Source: Microbacterium festucae | GTDB taxonomy: Bacteria > Actinomycetota > Actinomycetes > Actinomycetales > Microbacteriaceae | Direction of reading: 5' to 3' | NCBI RefSeq assembly: GCF_025421715.1 | Contig: NZ_JAOEFC010000002.1 | Coordinates: 558,001 to 622,000, forward strand | Length of the DNA stretch: 64,000 bases | Part shown: positions 10,197 to 18,261 of the stretch, one piece after another | How positions within the stretch are numbered: the first letter of the stretch is position 1 | Layout of the letters: each line of letters opens with the position of its first letter | Position numbers and translations under genes: made by a program | The notes under the pieces: model-generated | Told to the model about the DNA's origin: nothing | The model's input: only the letters and a program-made list of their open reading frames with translations | Database searches by the model: none

Positions 10197-10796
10197 ATGA
10201 CCTCTCTCCCCCGCGCCTCCGCGCTGCTGCGCTCGAGCGTCGCCGTCTCGGCATCCGTCGTGCTCGTGGCCGCCCTCGCCGCCTGCTCGTCGACGCCCGC
10301 CCCCGCCGAGACCGCGTCGGCGTCGCCGAGCCCGTCGCTGTCGGCGGTCGGCCCGACGTCCACCCCCACCGCCACTTCCACGGCCGTCGCCGTCGGCGAC
10401 CTCACCTGCGACACGCTGGTCGGCCCCGACACGCTGGCCGAGCTGCAGGGGCAGGGTTGGAGCTCGCAGCAGGGACCCTTCGCCATCGGCGACATCGAGT
10501 ACCCCGACGGGATCTCGTGCTCGTGGGGCGACTTCTCGGTCGCCAGCGGCAACGTGCTGCTGTTCGGGTGGGCGCCCATCGAGGACGACGAGGCCGCCTC
10601 GGCGCGCACCGCGCTGCAGGCCGAGGGGTGGCGCATCGAGGAGGGGCCCGACGGCGACTACCTCACCGAAGACCCCGACCAGGCCCTCACCGTCGACGAG
10701 AACGGCTACGGCATGACCTACCTGTTCGGCGACGGCTGGGTGACCATGTCCGACACCAAGCAGGGTCTGCTCCTCATCGAACGCCCCGCCGCCTGA
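10197..10796 (+). CDS. Putative secreted lipoprotein
   Basis: A 199-residue product with an N-terminal basic region, a hydrophobic stretch VAVSASVVLVAALAAC and a lipobox ending LAAC near residue 31. It should be cleaved by signal peptidase II and lipid-anchored outside the membrane. A Ser/Thr/Pro/Ala-rich spacer (about residues 32-65) leads to a compact acidic domain of about 130 residues (YPDGISCSWGDFS, GDGWVTMSDTKQG). Two Cys (in DLTCDTL and ISCSWG) could form a disulfide. I do not recognise the domain. It lies 17 bp after the phosphatase gene and its stop overlaps the next start by one base, suggesting one transcript. Confidence 0.8.
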   Translation: MTSLPRASALLRSSVAVSASVVLVAALAACSSTPAPAETASASPSPSLSAVGPTSTPTATSTAVAVGDLTCDTLVGPDTLAELQGQGWSSQQGPFAIGDIEYPDGISCSWGDFSVASGNVLLFGWAPIEDDEAASARTALQAEGWRIEEGPDGDYLTEDPDQALTVDENGYGMTYLFGDGWVTMSDTKQGLLLIERPAA

Positions 10797-11335
10797 TGGC
10801 CGCCGGCGCCACCGTCCACACCTTCACGGTGCAGCTGGCCGACGTCGACCGCGGCGTCTACGACGAGCTCGCGCTGCGCGTGGCCCGCCATCCGTCCGAG
10901 ACCGACGCGTTCATGATGACCCGCGTGCTCGCCTACTGCCTCGAATACGAGGAGGGCATCGCGTTCAGCGACGGCATCTCGGCCACCGATCAGCCGGCGG
11001 TGCTCGTGCGCGACCTCACCGGGGCGCTGCGCGCGTGGATCGAGGTCGGCTCTCCGGATGCCACGCGGCTGCACTCCGGCAGCCTCCAGGCCGACCGGGT
11101 CGCCCTCTACACGCTGCGCGACCCCGCCAAGCTCGTGCCCGCCTACGCCGGCAAGCGCATCCACCGCGCCGACGAGGTGCTCGTGCACGGCTTCGAGCCC
11201 GGCTTCCTCGACGCCGCGGCCGACGCCGTGACGCGACGGAACGAGATGACCCTGTCGATCACCGAGCGCCGGGTGTACCTGGAGCTCAACGGCACCACCG
11301 CGACGTCGGAGATCGTGACGGAGCGGCTCGGCTGA
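10796..11335 (+). CDS. yaeQ: YaeQ-family protein
   Basis: A 179-residue protein closely matching YaeQ in length and motifs: VHTFTVQLADVDRGVYDELALRVARHPSETDAFMMTR, YCLEYEEGIAFSDG, WIEVGSPD, and YAGKRIHRADEVLVHGF. YaeQ proteins have a PD-(D/E)XK nuclease-like fold, but a biochemical role is not established. The ATG at 10796 shares its A with the TGA of the lipoprotein gene, so the two are probably co-translated. After its stop comes the GC-rich repeat block. Confidence 0.9.
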   Translation: MAAGATVHTFTVQLADVDRGVYDELALRVARHPSETDAFMMTRVLAYCLEYEEGIAFSDGISATDQPAVLVRDLTGALRAWIEVGSPDATRLHSGSLQADRVALYTLRDPAKLVPAYAGKRIHRADEVLVHGFEPGFLDAAADAVTRRNEMTLSITERRVYLELNGTTATSEIVTERLG

Positions 11336-11360
11336 CGGCGGGGGGTCGGGCGGGGCGGGG

Positions 11361-11502
11361 GCGTTTCGACTCGCTGCGCTCGCTCAACGACCGGTGTGGG
11401 GGAGGGCGTTTCGACTCGCTGCGCTCGCTCAACGACCGGTGTGGGGGCGTGTGGGGGCGGGGCGTTTCGACTCGCTGCGCTCGCTCAACGACCGGTGTGG
11501 GG
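11361..11502. repeat. Three direct copies of a 40-bp GC-rich intergenic repeat
   Basis: Identical 40-bp units occupy 11361-11400, 11406-11445 and 11463-11502. Each begins CGTTTCGACTCGCTGCG, contains the imperfect dyad CTCGCTGCGCTCG and ends ACGACCGGTGTGGGG. Spacers are 5 and 17 bp. The unit is intergenic, between yaeQ (plus) and ssrA (minus). I recall very similar dispersed elements in Microbacteriaceae intergenic regions, so this is probably a REP-like family member cluster. No transposase is nearby. Confidence 0.85.
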
Positions 11503-11516
11503 TGGCGGGGACGACG

Positions 11517-11550
11517 AAGGCCCGGCGTCCGCGAAGCGGGGCCGGGCCTT
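11517..11550 (-). terminator. ssrA terminator hairpin
   Basis: AAGGCCCGGC (11517-11526) pairs with GCCGGGCCTT (11541-11550). The loop can fold further as CCGCTTCGCGG. It lies 20 bases beyond the tmRNA 3' end on the minus strand. Confidence 0.75.
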
Positions 11551-11569
11551 GGTCGGTGACAGTGGTTCG

Positions 11570-11938
11570 TGGAGATGGGGGGAATCGAACCCCCGTCCAT
11601 CGCTGAAAAGCGTCGTCTTCTCCGGGCGCAGTCTGTGGAAGTCGTTCTGCTCGGCCCCGACCCTTTGTCACAGACACCAGAATCGACGAGCCCAGTCTGA
11701 AAGAGTCCCGCGCGGCGTTCAGACGCCACCGCGCAGCAAGATCCCTAGATGACGCCAGTGACCGTGAGGGGATCAATCACGGACTGACGGACTCGGGCTC
11801 GCTACTTACGCAGCGAGGGCGAAGTCAGACTGCTTCTTTTCGGCAGTTATTGGTTCGCAGAGATCGTTTACGAGATAACCCTGCATCCTCGGCCCGCTTC
11901 CCGTCGCATCACAGGCGATGTCGAAACCGATCATCCCC
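11570..11938 (-). ncRNA. ssrA: Transfer-messenger RNA (tmRNA)
   Basis: A 369-nt tmRNA on the minus strand that rescues stalled ribosomes with SmpB. The 5' end GGGGATGATCGGTTTCGAC pairs with the 3' CATCTCC to form the alanyl acceptor stem. The T-arm is GGGTTCGATTCCC, and CCA is not encoded. The tag frame runs from a GCC resume codon at 11844 to TAA at 11806 and encodes AEKKQSDFALAA, ending in the Ala-Ala degron recognised by ClpXP-type proteases. The tag resembles the corynebacterial and mycobacterial 12-residue tags. A TTGACA lies upstream, but no convincing -10 follows it at normal spacing. smpB is 0.8 kb away. Confidence 0.95.
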
Positions 11939-12066
11939 GTGCGCCTGACGGCAGGGCCACTGTCACGCTATGGAATTGTCAACCCGGATGCCGCGCACCC
12001 GAGCGTTACAGAATACATCGGATCGCAGCCCGGCGCTACTCCCCGAGCGCCACAGGGAGCCGCGCG

Positions 12067-12081
12067 TAAAGTCGTGCCATG
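12067..12081 (+). promoter_or_regulatory. Leaderless promoter, TAAAGT
   Basis: TAAAGT at 12067-12072 is followed by six bases and the ATG at 12079. No ribosome-binding site lies between. Confidence 0.55.
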
Positions 12082-12729
12082 AGCGATGTCGTCATCACCC
12101 TCCGCGGCGACCACGAGGTGCGACTGGCACCCGAGCGCGCGGTCGCCGTCGTCACCGTGGCCGTCGAGGGCCCCGAACGCGGGCGCGTCGTCGACCGGCT
12201 CGCCACCGCTGCCGAGCCGCTGCGCGCCGACCTCGAGGCGCGCCGCGCCGCCGGCGGACTGGCCGCCTGGCATAGCGGCCGCGTCGCGGTGTGGACGGAG
12301 CGGCCGTGGAACGCCGACGGCCGGCAGCTCGACCCCGTGCACCACGCGTCGGTCGAGCACACCGCGACGTTCACCGACATCCCCGCCCTGTCGGCGTGGC
12401 TCGATGTCGTCGCGCAGAACGGCGCTGTGCAGGTGGGCCGCATCGACTGGCAGCTGACCCCCGAGACGCGCCGCACCCTGGAGCGCGAGACGGCCGCCGC
12501 GGCGGTCACCGCCGCTGTCGAGCGTGCCACCGCCTACGCGGCCGCCATCGGGCACGCCGAGGTGGAGCCGATCGAGATCTCCGACGTGGGGCTGCTCGCC
12601 CCCGCCGGCGCCGCCCCGCTGATGGCCCGCGCGGCGTTCGCCGCCGATGCCGCCGGCCCCGCGATCGACCTCCGACCCGACGACATCGTCGTCACGGCAT
12701 CCGTCGAGGCGCGCTTCCGCGCACGCTGA
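12079..12729 (+). CDS. SIMPL-domain (DUF541) protein
   Basis: A 216-residue protein with the SIMPL/DUF541 layout: an N-terminal strand region VVITLRGDHEVRLAPERAVAVVTV, a central segment, then ETAAAAVTAAVERATAYAAAIG and a C-terminal strand with PDDIVVTASVEARF. SIMPL proteins form oligomeric beta-rich assemblies and are of poorly known role. No signal peptide is visible, so it is probably cytoplasmic, unlike many family members that are secreted. It sits alone on the plus strand between ssrA and smpB and converges with smpB with a 27-bp gap. Confidence 0.8.
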   Translation: MSDVVITLRGDHEVRLAPERAVAVVTVAVEGPERGRVVDRLATAAEPLRADLEARRAAGGLAAWHSGRVAVWTERPWNADGRQLDPVHHASVEHTATFTDIPALSAWLDVVAQNGAVQVGRIDWQLTPETRRTLERETAAAAVTAAVERATAYAAAIGHAEVEPIEISDVGLLAPAGAAPLMARAAFAADAAGPAIDLRPDDIVVTASVEARFRAR

Positions 12730-12756
12730 CCCTGCCGGCTCCGGGGGCGGCTCGGG

Positions 12757-13233
12757 TCAGTCGCCGAGGCGGTTGCGCGAACGCATCGCGCGCTCGGCCT
12801 CGCGCTTGTCTTCGCGCTCGCGGATCGTCTGCCGCTTCTCGAACTCGCGCTTGCCCTTGGCCACCGCGATCTCGACCTTCGCCCGACCGTCCGAGAAGTA
12901 GAGCTTGAGCGGCACGAGGGTGTACCCGCCCGCGCTGACGGCGTGGGAGAGCTTGACGATCTCGTCTTTGTGCAGCAGCAGCTTGCGGGTGCGCTTGGAG
13001 GCGTGGTTGGTCCAATGCCCCTGCGAGTACTCCGGGATGTGCACGGCGTCGAGGTAGGCCTGCCCGCCGTCGATGTAGGCGTAGCCGTCGGTCAGGTTCG
13101 CGCGCCCCTGGCGCAGCGACTTGACCTCGGTGCCGGTGAGCACGAGCCCCGCCTCATACGTCTTCTCGATCGCATAATCGTGGCTTGCGCGACGGTTGGT
13201 CGCGATGACCTTCTCCCCGCGTTCCCTGGGCAT
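12757..13233 (-). CDS. smpB: SsrA-binding protein
   Basis: SmpB binds tmRNA and positions it in the A site of stalled ribosomes. The 158-residue product has [34 protein letters not shown], and [17 protein letters not shown], the core of the beta-barrel. A basic C-terminal tail ([20 protein letters not shown]) enters the mRNA channel. AAGGAGT precedes the ATG at 13233. It is the last gene of prfB-ftsE-ftsX-smpB, 50 bp after ftsX; a TAGACT in that gap could also give it its own promoter. Confidence 0.97.
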   Translation of the reverse strand: MPRERGEKVIATNRRASHDYAIEKTYEAGLVLTGTEVKSLRQGRANLTDGYAYIDGGQAYLDAVHIPEYSQGHWTNHASKRTRKLLLHKDEIVKLSHAVSAGGYTLVPLKLYFSDGRAKVEIAVAKGKREFEKRQTIREREDKREAERAMRSRNRLGD

Positions 13234-13283
13234 GATGACTCCTTGCTCTGACGGCAGCCTGTCAGTCTATCCGACGGGAAGCC

Positions 13284-14198
13284 TCAGGCGCGCAGCCAGC
13301 GGCGGATCGCGAAGCCGGCCGACACCGCCGCCAGCACGAGCCCGATCGCGATGACCACCGGCACCACCAGCAGCGCATCGCCGAGATCCACCCAGGTGGT
13401 GATGAAATCGACCCGCTCCTGCAGGTAGCCGCCGACGCCGAACTGCACCCCCGCGACGATCGCCGCCGAGGCCAGGAGCGACCCGATGAACGCGGCGAAC
13501 ACCCCTTCGAGGATGAACGGCGTCTGGATGAACCTGTTCGAGGCGCCCACGAGCCGCATGATGCCGAGCTCCTTTCGGCGCGCGAACGCCGACAGCCTGA
13601 TCGTCGTGGCGATCAGCAGCACCGCGGCGATCAGCATCAGCACGGCGATGCCGATGGCGATGTAGGTGGCGACGGTGAGCGCGGAGAAGAGCGGCTCGAG
13701 GTACTTCAGCTGGTCCTTGACCTGTTCGACGCCGTCGGTGTTGCCGAACGCCTCGGCGATGACATCCGACTGGGTCGGGTCGACGAGGTTCACCCAGAAC
13801 GTCTCGTTGAGCTGCTCGGGGGTGACGAAGTCGGCGTAGTCGTCGCCGTAGAGCGACAGCACGTTGGCGTACGCCTCGTCGCGGGTCTCGAACCGGTAGT
13901 CGCGGATGACCGACTGCAGCGCCTCGCTGTCGAGCTTGTCGCGCACCGACTGCACCTGCTCGTCGTCGGCCACGCCGTCGGCGCAGCTGGGAGTCGACGA
14001 GATCGACGAGCACATGAACACGGCGACCTGCGCGCGGCCGACCCAGTAGTCGCGCATCTCGCCGATCTGCATCTGCATGAGCATCGCCGCGCCCACGAAC
14101 GTGAGCGAGACGAAGGTGACCAGCACGATCGAGATGACCATGGAGATGTTGCGGCGAAGGCCCGTGAGCGCCTCGCCGAGGATGAGACGCACTCTCAT
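13284..14198 (-). CDS. ftsX: Cell division permease-like protein FtsX
   Basis: FtsX forms a membrane complex with FtsE that transmits ATP-driven signals to extracellular peptidoglycan hydrolases at the septum. The 304-residue product has an N-terminal cytoplasmic segment and one membrane helix (residues about 21-45). A large extracellular domain follows, with CSSISSTPSCADG, suggesting a disulfide. A cluster of three C-terminal helices includes the FtsX-core motif ARRKELGIMRLVGASNRFIQ. It overlaps ftsE by ATGA. No RipC or NlpC/P60 partner is in the window. Confidence 0.95.
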   Translation of the reverse strand: MRVRLILGEALTGLRRNISMVISIVLVTFVSLTFVGAAMLMQMQIGEMRDYWVGRAQVAVFMCSSISSTPSCADGVADDEQVQSVRDKLDSEALQSVIRDYRFETRDEAYANVLSLYGDDYADFVTPEQLNETFWVNLVDPTQSDVIAEAFGNTDGVEQVKDQLKYLEPLFSALTVATYIAIGIAVLMLIAAVLLIATTIRLSAFARRKELGIMRLVGASNRFIQTPFILEGVFAAFIGSLLASAAIVAGVQFGVGGYLQERVDFITTWVDLGDALLVVPVVIAIGLVLAAVSAGFAIRRWLRA

Positions 14199-15301
14199 GA
14201 CGTGGGACCCACTTCGTCGTCGTCGGAGCCGAGGCCCAGGCGGCGCACGTCGACGCCCGACAGCCCGAGTTCGTCGAGGTCGACGGGACCGGTCATCAGC
14301 GGCACGCCGCGGGTGCTCGTGTCGGGCTCGCGCTGCTCGTCGGCGGCGTCCTGCTCGGTGGCCGCAGCGGCGGCCGGGGCGCCTGCGGATGCCGGGGCTG
14401 ATGCCGGGATGGACGCCGCGGCGGCGGCCGGTGCCGGCTCCGCGGCGCGGGCGGGCTCCGCCGGGCGCGCGGCCGTGGCCGGCGACTCCTCGGCGGGGGT
14501 GGCCACGACGCCGCCCTGTTCGCGGGCGATCTGCTTCTGCAGCTCGAGCACCGCGGTCAGCGCCGCGGTGGCCGAGGCGCCGCGTTCGGGCTCGGGGGCC
14601 AGGCTCGGCAGCTGCGAGGTGTCGCCGTAGCCGCCGTGGCGGTCGTCGCGCACCATCACGCCGCCGCGCAGCTCGATCACGCGGCGCTGCATCTGGTCGA
14701 CGAAGCCGGCTTCGTGGGTGGCCATGACGATCGTGGTGCCGCCGTTGTTGATGCGGGCCAGCAGCTGCATGATGTCCACCGAGGTGGCGGGGTCGAGGTT
14801 GCCGGTGGGCTCGTCGGCGAGGAGGATCTGGGGCCGGTTCACGATGGCGCGCGCGATGGCGACGCGCTGCTGCTCGCCGCCCGACAGCTCATGCGGCATC
14901 CGCTTCTCTTTGCCCTTCAGTCCCACCAGCGCGAGCGCTTCGGGCACGGCCTGGGTGATGAAGGCGCGCGACGAGCCGATCACCTGCAGGGTGAACGCGA
15001 CGTTCTGGAAGACGGTCTTGCCGGGCAGCAGGCGGAAGTCCTGGAACACCGACCCGACGTGGCGCCGGAAGTAGGGCACCTTGCGTGAGGCCAGCGTGCG
15101 CAGGTCGCGCCCGAGCACGATCACCTTGCCGTCGGAGGGGGTGTCTTCGCGGAGGATGAGGCGCAGGCACGACGACTTGCCCGACCCGGAGGCCCCGACG
15201 AGGAAGACGAACTCTCCGCGCTGGACCTCGAAGCCGACATCGTTCAGCGCCGGCTTGGTCGTCCCGCGGTAGTGCTTGGTGACGTGTTCGAACCGGATCA
15301 T
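14195..15301 (-). CDS. ftsE: Cell division ATPase FtsE with long C-terminal extension
   Basis: The ABC-type ATPase partner of FtsX. Residues 1-230 are a canonical FtsE: Walker A GASGSGKSS, signature LSGGEQQRVAIARAI, Walker B LLADEPTGNLD and switch His in ATHEAGF. The product is 368 residues against about 230 for most FtsE. The extra 138 residues are Ala/Pro/Glu-rich and end in an ordered-looking acidic tail (VDLDELGLSGVDVRRLGLG, then DDDE). The ATG at 15301 has TAGGCT nine bases upstream, suggesting a very short leader. The gene is 47 bp after prfB and overlaps ftsX. Confidence 0.95.
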   Translation of the reverse strand: MIRFEHVTKHYRGTTKPALNDVGFEVQRGEFVFLVGASGSGKSSCLRLILREDTPSDGKVIVLGRDLRTLASRKVPYFRRHVGSVFQDFRLLPGKTVFQNVAFTLQVIGSSRAFITQAVPEALALVGLKGKEKRMPHELSGGEQQRVAIARAIVNRPQILLADEPTGNLDPATSVDIMQLLARINNGGTTIVMATHEAGFVDQMQRRVIELRGGVMVRDDRHGGYGDTSQLPSLAPEPERGASATAALTAVLELQKQIAREQGGVVATPAEESPATAARPAEPARAAEPAPAAAAASIPASAPASAGAPAAAAATEQDAADEQREPDTSTRGVPLMTGPVDLDELGLSGVDVRRLGLGSDDDEVGPTS

Positions 15302-15348
15302 GACCCGTCGAGCCTACGTCTGTCGGTGGGCGATCAGCCCAGCGACAC

Positions 15349-16458
15349 TCAGTCCTCGTCTTTGCGCTTGCGCCACCGGATGCCGGCGGCAATGAACGCG
15401 TCGAGATCGCCGTCGAACACGGTGGCGGGGTTGCCCGACTCCTGTCCGGTGCGCAGGTCCTTGACCAGCTGCTGGCCGTAGAGGAAGTAGGAGCGCATCT
15501 GGTCGCCCCAGCTCGCGGTGATCACACCGGCGAGCTCCTTCTTCTTCGCCGCTTCCTCTTCCTTCTGCAGCAGCATCAGGCGGGTCTGCAGCACGCGCAT
15601 GGCCGCGGCGCGGTTCTGGATCTGCGACTTCTCGTTCTGCATCGACACGACGATGCCGGTCGGGAGGTGCGTGATGCGCACGGCGGAGTCGGTGGTGTTG
15701 ACCGACTGGCCGCCGGGGCCCGACGAACGGAAAACGTCGACGCGGATGTCGCCCTCGGGCACATCCACCTCTTGGGCCTCTTCCATCACCGGGATGACCT
15801 CGACGGCGGCGAAGCTCGTCTGACGCTTGTCGGCACCGCCGAACGGGCTGATGCGCGCCAGGCGGTGGGTGCCGGCCTCGACCGACAGCGTGCCGTAGGC
15901 ATAGGGCGCGTCGACCTCGAAGGTGGCCGACTTGATGCCGGCGCCTTCGGCATAGGAGGTGTCCATCACCTTGACGGGGTACTTGTGACGCTCGGCCCAG
16001 CGCAGGTACATGCGCATGAGCATCTCGGCGAAGTCGGTGGCGTCGTCGCCGCCCGCGCCGGAGCGGATCGTGACGACCGCCGAGCGGGAGTCGTACTCGC
16101 CGTCGAGCAGGGTCTGCACCTCGAGCTGGCCGATGGCCTTGTCGAGGTCGGCCAGCTCGCGCTTGGCCTCCTCGACCGAGTCCTCGTCCTCCATCTCGTT
16201 GGCGAGCTCGACGAGCACGTCGAGGTCGTCGAGCCGCTGCTCGATCTCGGTGATGCGCTTGAGGTCGGCCTGGCGGTGGCTGAGCGCGCTCGTCACCTTC
16301 TGGGCCTTCTCGACGTCGTCCCACAGGTCGGGGGCGCCGGCCTCTTCGGAGAGCCGGGCGATATCGGCGGTGAGCGCCTCGACGTCGACCACGGCCTTGA
16401 TGTCGGCGAACGTGGAACGCAGGGCCTGGATGTCGGCAGACGGATCGAATTCGAGCAT
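15349..16458 (-). CDS. prfB: Peptide chain release factor 2
   Basis: RF2 terminates translation at UGA and UAA. The 369-residue product has the codon-recognition motif SPF in [15 protein letters not shown] and the peptidyl-transferase-centre motif GGQ in [17 protein letters not shown]. The reading frame is continuous: there is no in-frame TGA near codon 25, so the autoregulatory frameshift known in E. coli is absent here. I chose the ATG at 16458 because RF2 homology begins at [11 protein letters not shown] and a TAGTCT lies eight bases upstream. It heads prfB-ftsE-ftsX-smpB and is divergent from an MFS gene. Confidence 0.96.
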   Translation of the reverse strand: MLEFDPSADIQALRSTFADIKAVVDVEALTADIARLSEEAGAPDLWDDVEKAQKVTSALSHRQADLKRITEIEQRLDDLDVLVELANEMEDEDSVEEAKRELADLDKAIGQLEVQTLLDGEYDSRSAVVTIRSGAGGDDATDFAEMLMRMYLRWAERHKYPVKVMDTSYAEGAGIKSATFEVDAPYAYGTLSVEAGTHRLARISPFGGADKRQTSFAAVEVIPVMEEAQEVDVPEGDIRVDVFRSSGPGGQSVNTTDSAVRITHLPTGIVVSMQNEKSQIQNRAAAMRVLQTRLMLLQKEEEAAKKKELAGVITASWGDQMRSYFLYGQQLVKDLRTGQESGNPATVFDGDLDAFIAAGIRWRKRKDED

Positions 16459-16466
16459 GACAGTCC

Positions 16467-16476
16467 AGACTAACGT
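16467..16476. promoter_or_regulatory. Overlapping divergent -10 elements of prfB and MFS gene
   Basis: The ten bases AGACTAACGT hold TAGTCT on the minus strand (16472-16467, eight bases before the prfB ATG) and TAACGT on the plus strand (16471-16476, seven bases before the MFS GTG at 16484). The two hexamers share the TA at 16471-16472. Confidence 0.55.
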
Positions 16477-16483
16477 GGAACGG

Positions 16484-17764
16484 GTGGCTGGCACCGACTC
16501 CCCCGAACCGATCCGGCGGATGCTGTGGCGTCTGGCCCCCATGATCTACGGTCCGACGGTGCTGTTCGGCCTCGGTGAGGGCGCGGTGATCCCCCTCATC
16601 CCGGTGATCGCCTCCGAGCTCGGCGCCGATGTGCCGATGGCGGCGCTCGTGGCCTCGGCCCTCGTCGTCGGCCAGCTGTGCGGCAACATCCCGGCCGGGT
16701 GGGCGGTGGCCCGCATCGGCGAACGCGCGACGATGGCGCTCGGTGCGGTGATCGCCTTCGCGGGGGTGGTGGGGCTGCTCGTGGCGCCCAGCCTGCCGGT
16801 GCTGGCGGCATCCGTGCTGCTGATCGGGTTCTGCGCGGCGGCGTTCGGGCTGGCGCGGCACTCGTTCATGACCACCCGCGTGCCGCTGGCGTTCCGCGCG
16901 CGGGCGCTGTCGCTGCTGGGCGGGTCGTTCCGCCTGGGCATGTTCGTGGGCCCGTTCATCGCCGCCGGGCTGCTCGCGCTGTTCGGCGACGAGCACGCCG
17001 CGGTGTGGTTCTTCGGGGCGTGCCTGGTGGCCACCGTCGCCCTCGTGCTGCTGGGGCCCGACCCCGAGACGCGCATCGACGCCCGCACCGCCGACGAGGC
17101 GCTGGGCGAAGACACCGGCGAGGCGGTGACCGGCCCCATCGGCACCCACGCCCCCACCGGGGTGGTGCGCACGATGTGGCGCAACCGCGCCGTGCTGTCG
17201 CGGCTGGGCCTGGCGGCGGCGTCATTGTCGGCCGTGCGCTCGGCGCGCCAGGTGGTGCTGCCGCTGTGGGGCGTGTCGATCGGCCTCGACGCGCAGACGA
17301 TCGCCCTGGTGGTGGGCATCTCGGGGGCGATCGACTTCGCCCTGTTCTATGCCAGCGGACAGGTGATGGACCGCTTCGGGCGGCTGTGGGCGGCGCTGCC
17401 GGCGATGGTGCTCATGGGCACCGGCTTCCTCGCGCTGGCGCTCACCCACGACCTCGACCAGGCGGCGATGTGGTTCGCGATGTTCGCCGCCGTGCTGGGG
17501 GTGGGCAACGGCCTGTCGAGCGGCATCCTGTTGACCCTGGGCGCCGACGTGGCACCGCAGTCCGAGCCGGCCGCGTTCCTCGGGTCGTGGCGCACGCTGT
17601 CGGATGCCGGTGGGGCGGTCGCCCCGCTGCTGGTCTCGGGCATCGCGGCGCTGTTCTCGCTGTCGATCGCGACGGCTGCCATGGGCGTGGTGGGGCTGCT
17701 CGGCGCCGGGGCGTTCCTGCGCTGGGTGCCGCGGTTCGTGCCGCGCGCCCGCGGCGGCGCGTAG
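16484..17764 (+). CDS. MFS transporter
   Basis: A 426-residue major facilitator with about 12 hydrophobic helices and a longer cytoplasmic loop in the middle (DPETRIDARTADEALGEDTGEAVTG, about residues 192-220). Loop 2-3 has VARIGERATMALG in place of the strict motif A. It ends in a basic tail (RWVPRFVPRARGGA). The start is GTG at 16484, giving VAGTDSPEPIRRMLWRLAP; a -10-like TAACGT supports it. It is divergent from prfB, with only 25 bp between start codons. Its function as exporter is likely; the substrate is unknown. Confidence 0.88.
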   Translation: MAGTDSPEPIRRMLWRLAPMIYGPTVLFGLGEGAVIPLIPVIASELGADVPMAALVASALVVGQLCGNIPAGWAVARIGERATMALGAVIAFAGVVGLLVAPSLPVLAASVLLIGFCAAAFGLARHSFMTTRVPLAFRARALSLLGGSFRLGMFVGPFIAAGLLALFGDEHAAVWFFGACLVATVALVLLGPDPETRIDARTADEALGEDTGEAVTGPIGTHAPTGVVRTMWRNRAVLSRLGLAAASLSAVRSARQVVLPLWGVSIGLDAQTIALVVGISGAIDFALFYASGQVMDRFGRLWAALPAMVLMGTGFLALALTHDLDQAAMWFAMFAAVLGVGNGLSSGILLTLGADVAPQSEPAAFLGSWRTLSDAGGAVAPLLVSGIAALFSLSIATAAMGVVGLLGAGAFLRWVPRFVPRARGGA

Positions 17765-17829
17765 CGGGCTGCGGCCGCGTCGCCCGGGCGGAACCACCGG
17801 TCGGGGCCGGGTCTCCGCGCCGTCGCTCG

Positions 17830-18261
17830 TCAGCGCAAGGCGGTGCGGCTGGTGGCCGTGGCCTGCAGGGTGAGTCCCTCGGGCACGAACAGGGTCAGCA
17901 CCGGCGGGTGCCACACCGTCTCGACGGTGACCCGCGCCGAGACGCCGTCGGGCGTGTCTGCGGCGATGACGACCGCAGCGCCGTCGGCGGCCACCATCTG
18001 CTCGGCCTGCGCGCGCACGTCGGCATCGGTGAGCCGGGCGACCGGCACCCCGCCGTCGACGCGCAGCTCGAAGCCGTCGGCCCCGGCGAGGGCGGCGGCG
18101 TCGGCGACGGCATCCGCGCGCTTCTGCTGCAGGTAGAGGCTGGTCGCGTCGACGCAGACGAGCACGAGCACCAGCGCGAGCACGGCGTAGCCGATCGTGA
18201 GCAGCAGCACGCTGCCCTCGTCGTCCGCGGCGCCGGCGCGTGGTCGGGGCGCGGTGCTCAT
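17830..18261 (-). CDS. TadG/TadE-like pilus assembly protein
   Basis: A 143-residue protein with a single N-terminal membrane helix (GSVLLLTIGYAVLALVLVLVC, residues about 17-38). The segment YLQQKRADAVADAAALAGADG follows, the hallmark of the TadG-like part of the Flp/Tad pilus family. The C-terminal part is extracellular and beta-rich. It is the last gene of the Tad locus and overlaps the previous gene by ATGA. The family supports pilus or pseudopilus assembly. Confidence in the family is good; the exact role is not known. Confidence 0.8.
   Translation of the reverse strand: MSTAPRPRAGAADDEGSVLLLTIGYAVLALVLVLVCVDATSLYLQQKRADAVADAAALAGADGFELRVDGGVPVARLTDADVRAQAEQMVAADGAAVVIAADTPDGVSARVTVETVWHPPVLTLFVPEGLTLQATATSRTALR

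Noticed and set aside
11361..11502. Possible small CRISPR array
   Set aside because: Three 40-bp repeats have unequal spacers of 5 and 17 bp, there are no cas genes, and the unit has the look of a dispersed intergenic repeat.
11939..11990. TTGACA upstream of ssrA as a standard -35
   Set aside because: The only good -10-like hexamer (TAGCGT) is six bases away, too close; at 17 bases the hexamer is GC-rich, so I list no promoter.
17765..17829. Terminator between MFS gene and Tad locus
   Set aside because: The 65-bp convergent gap is GC-rich but I found no convincing stem and loop.
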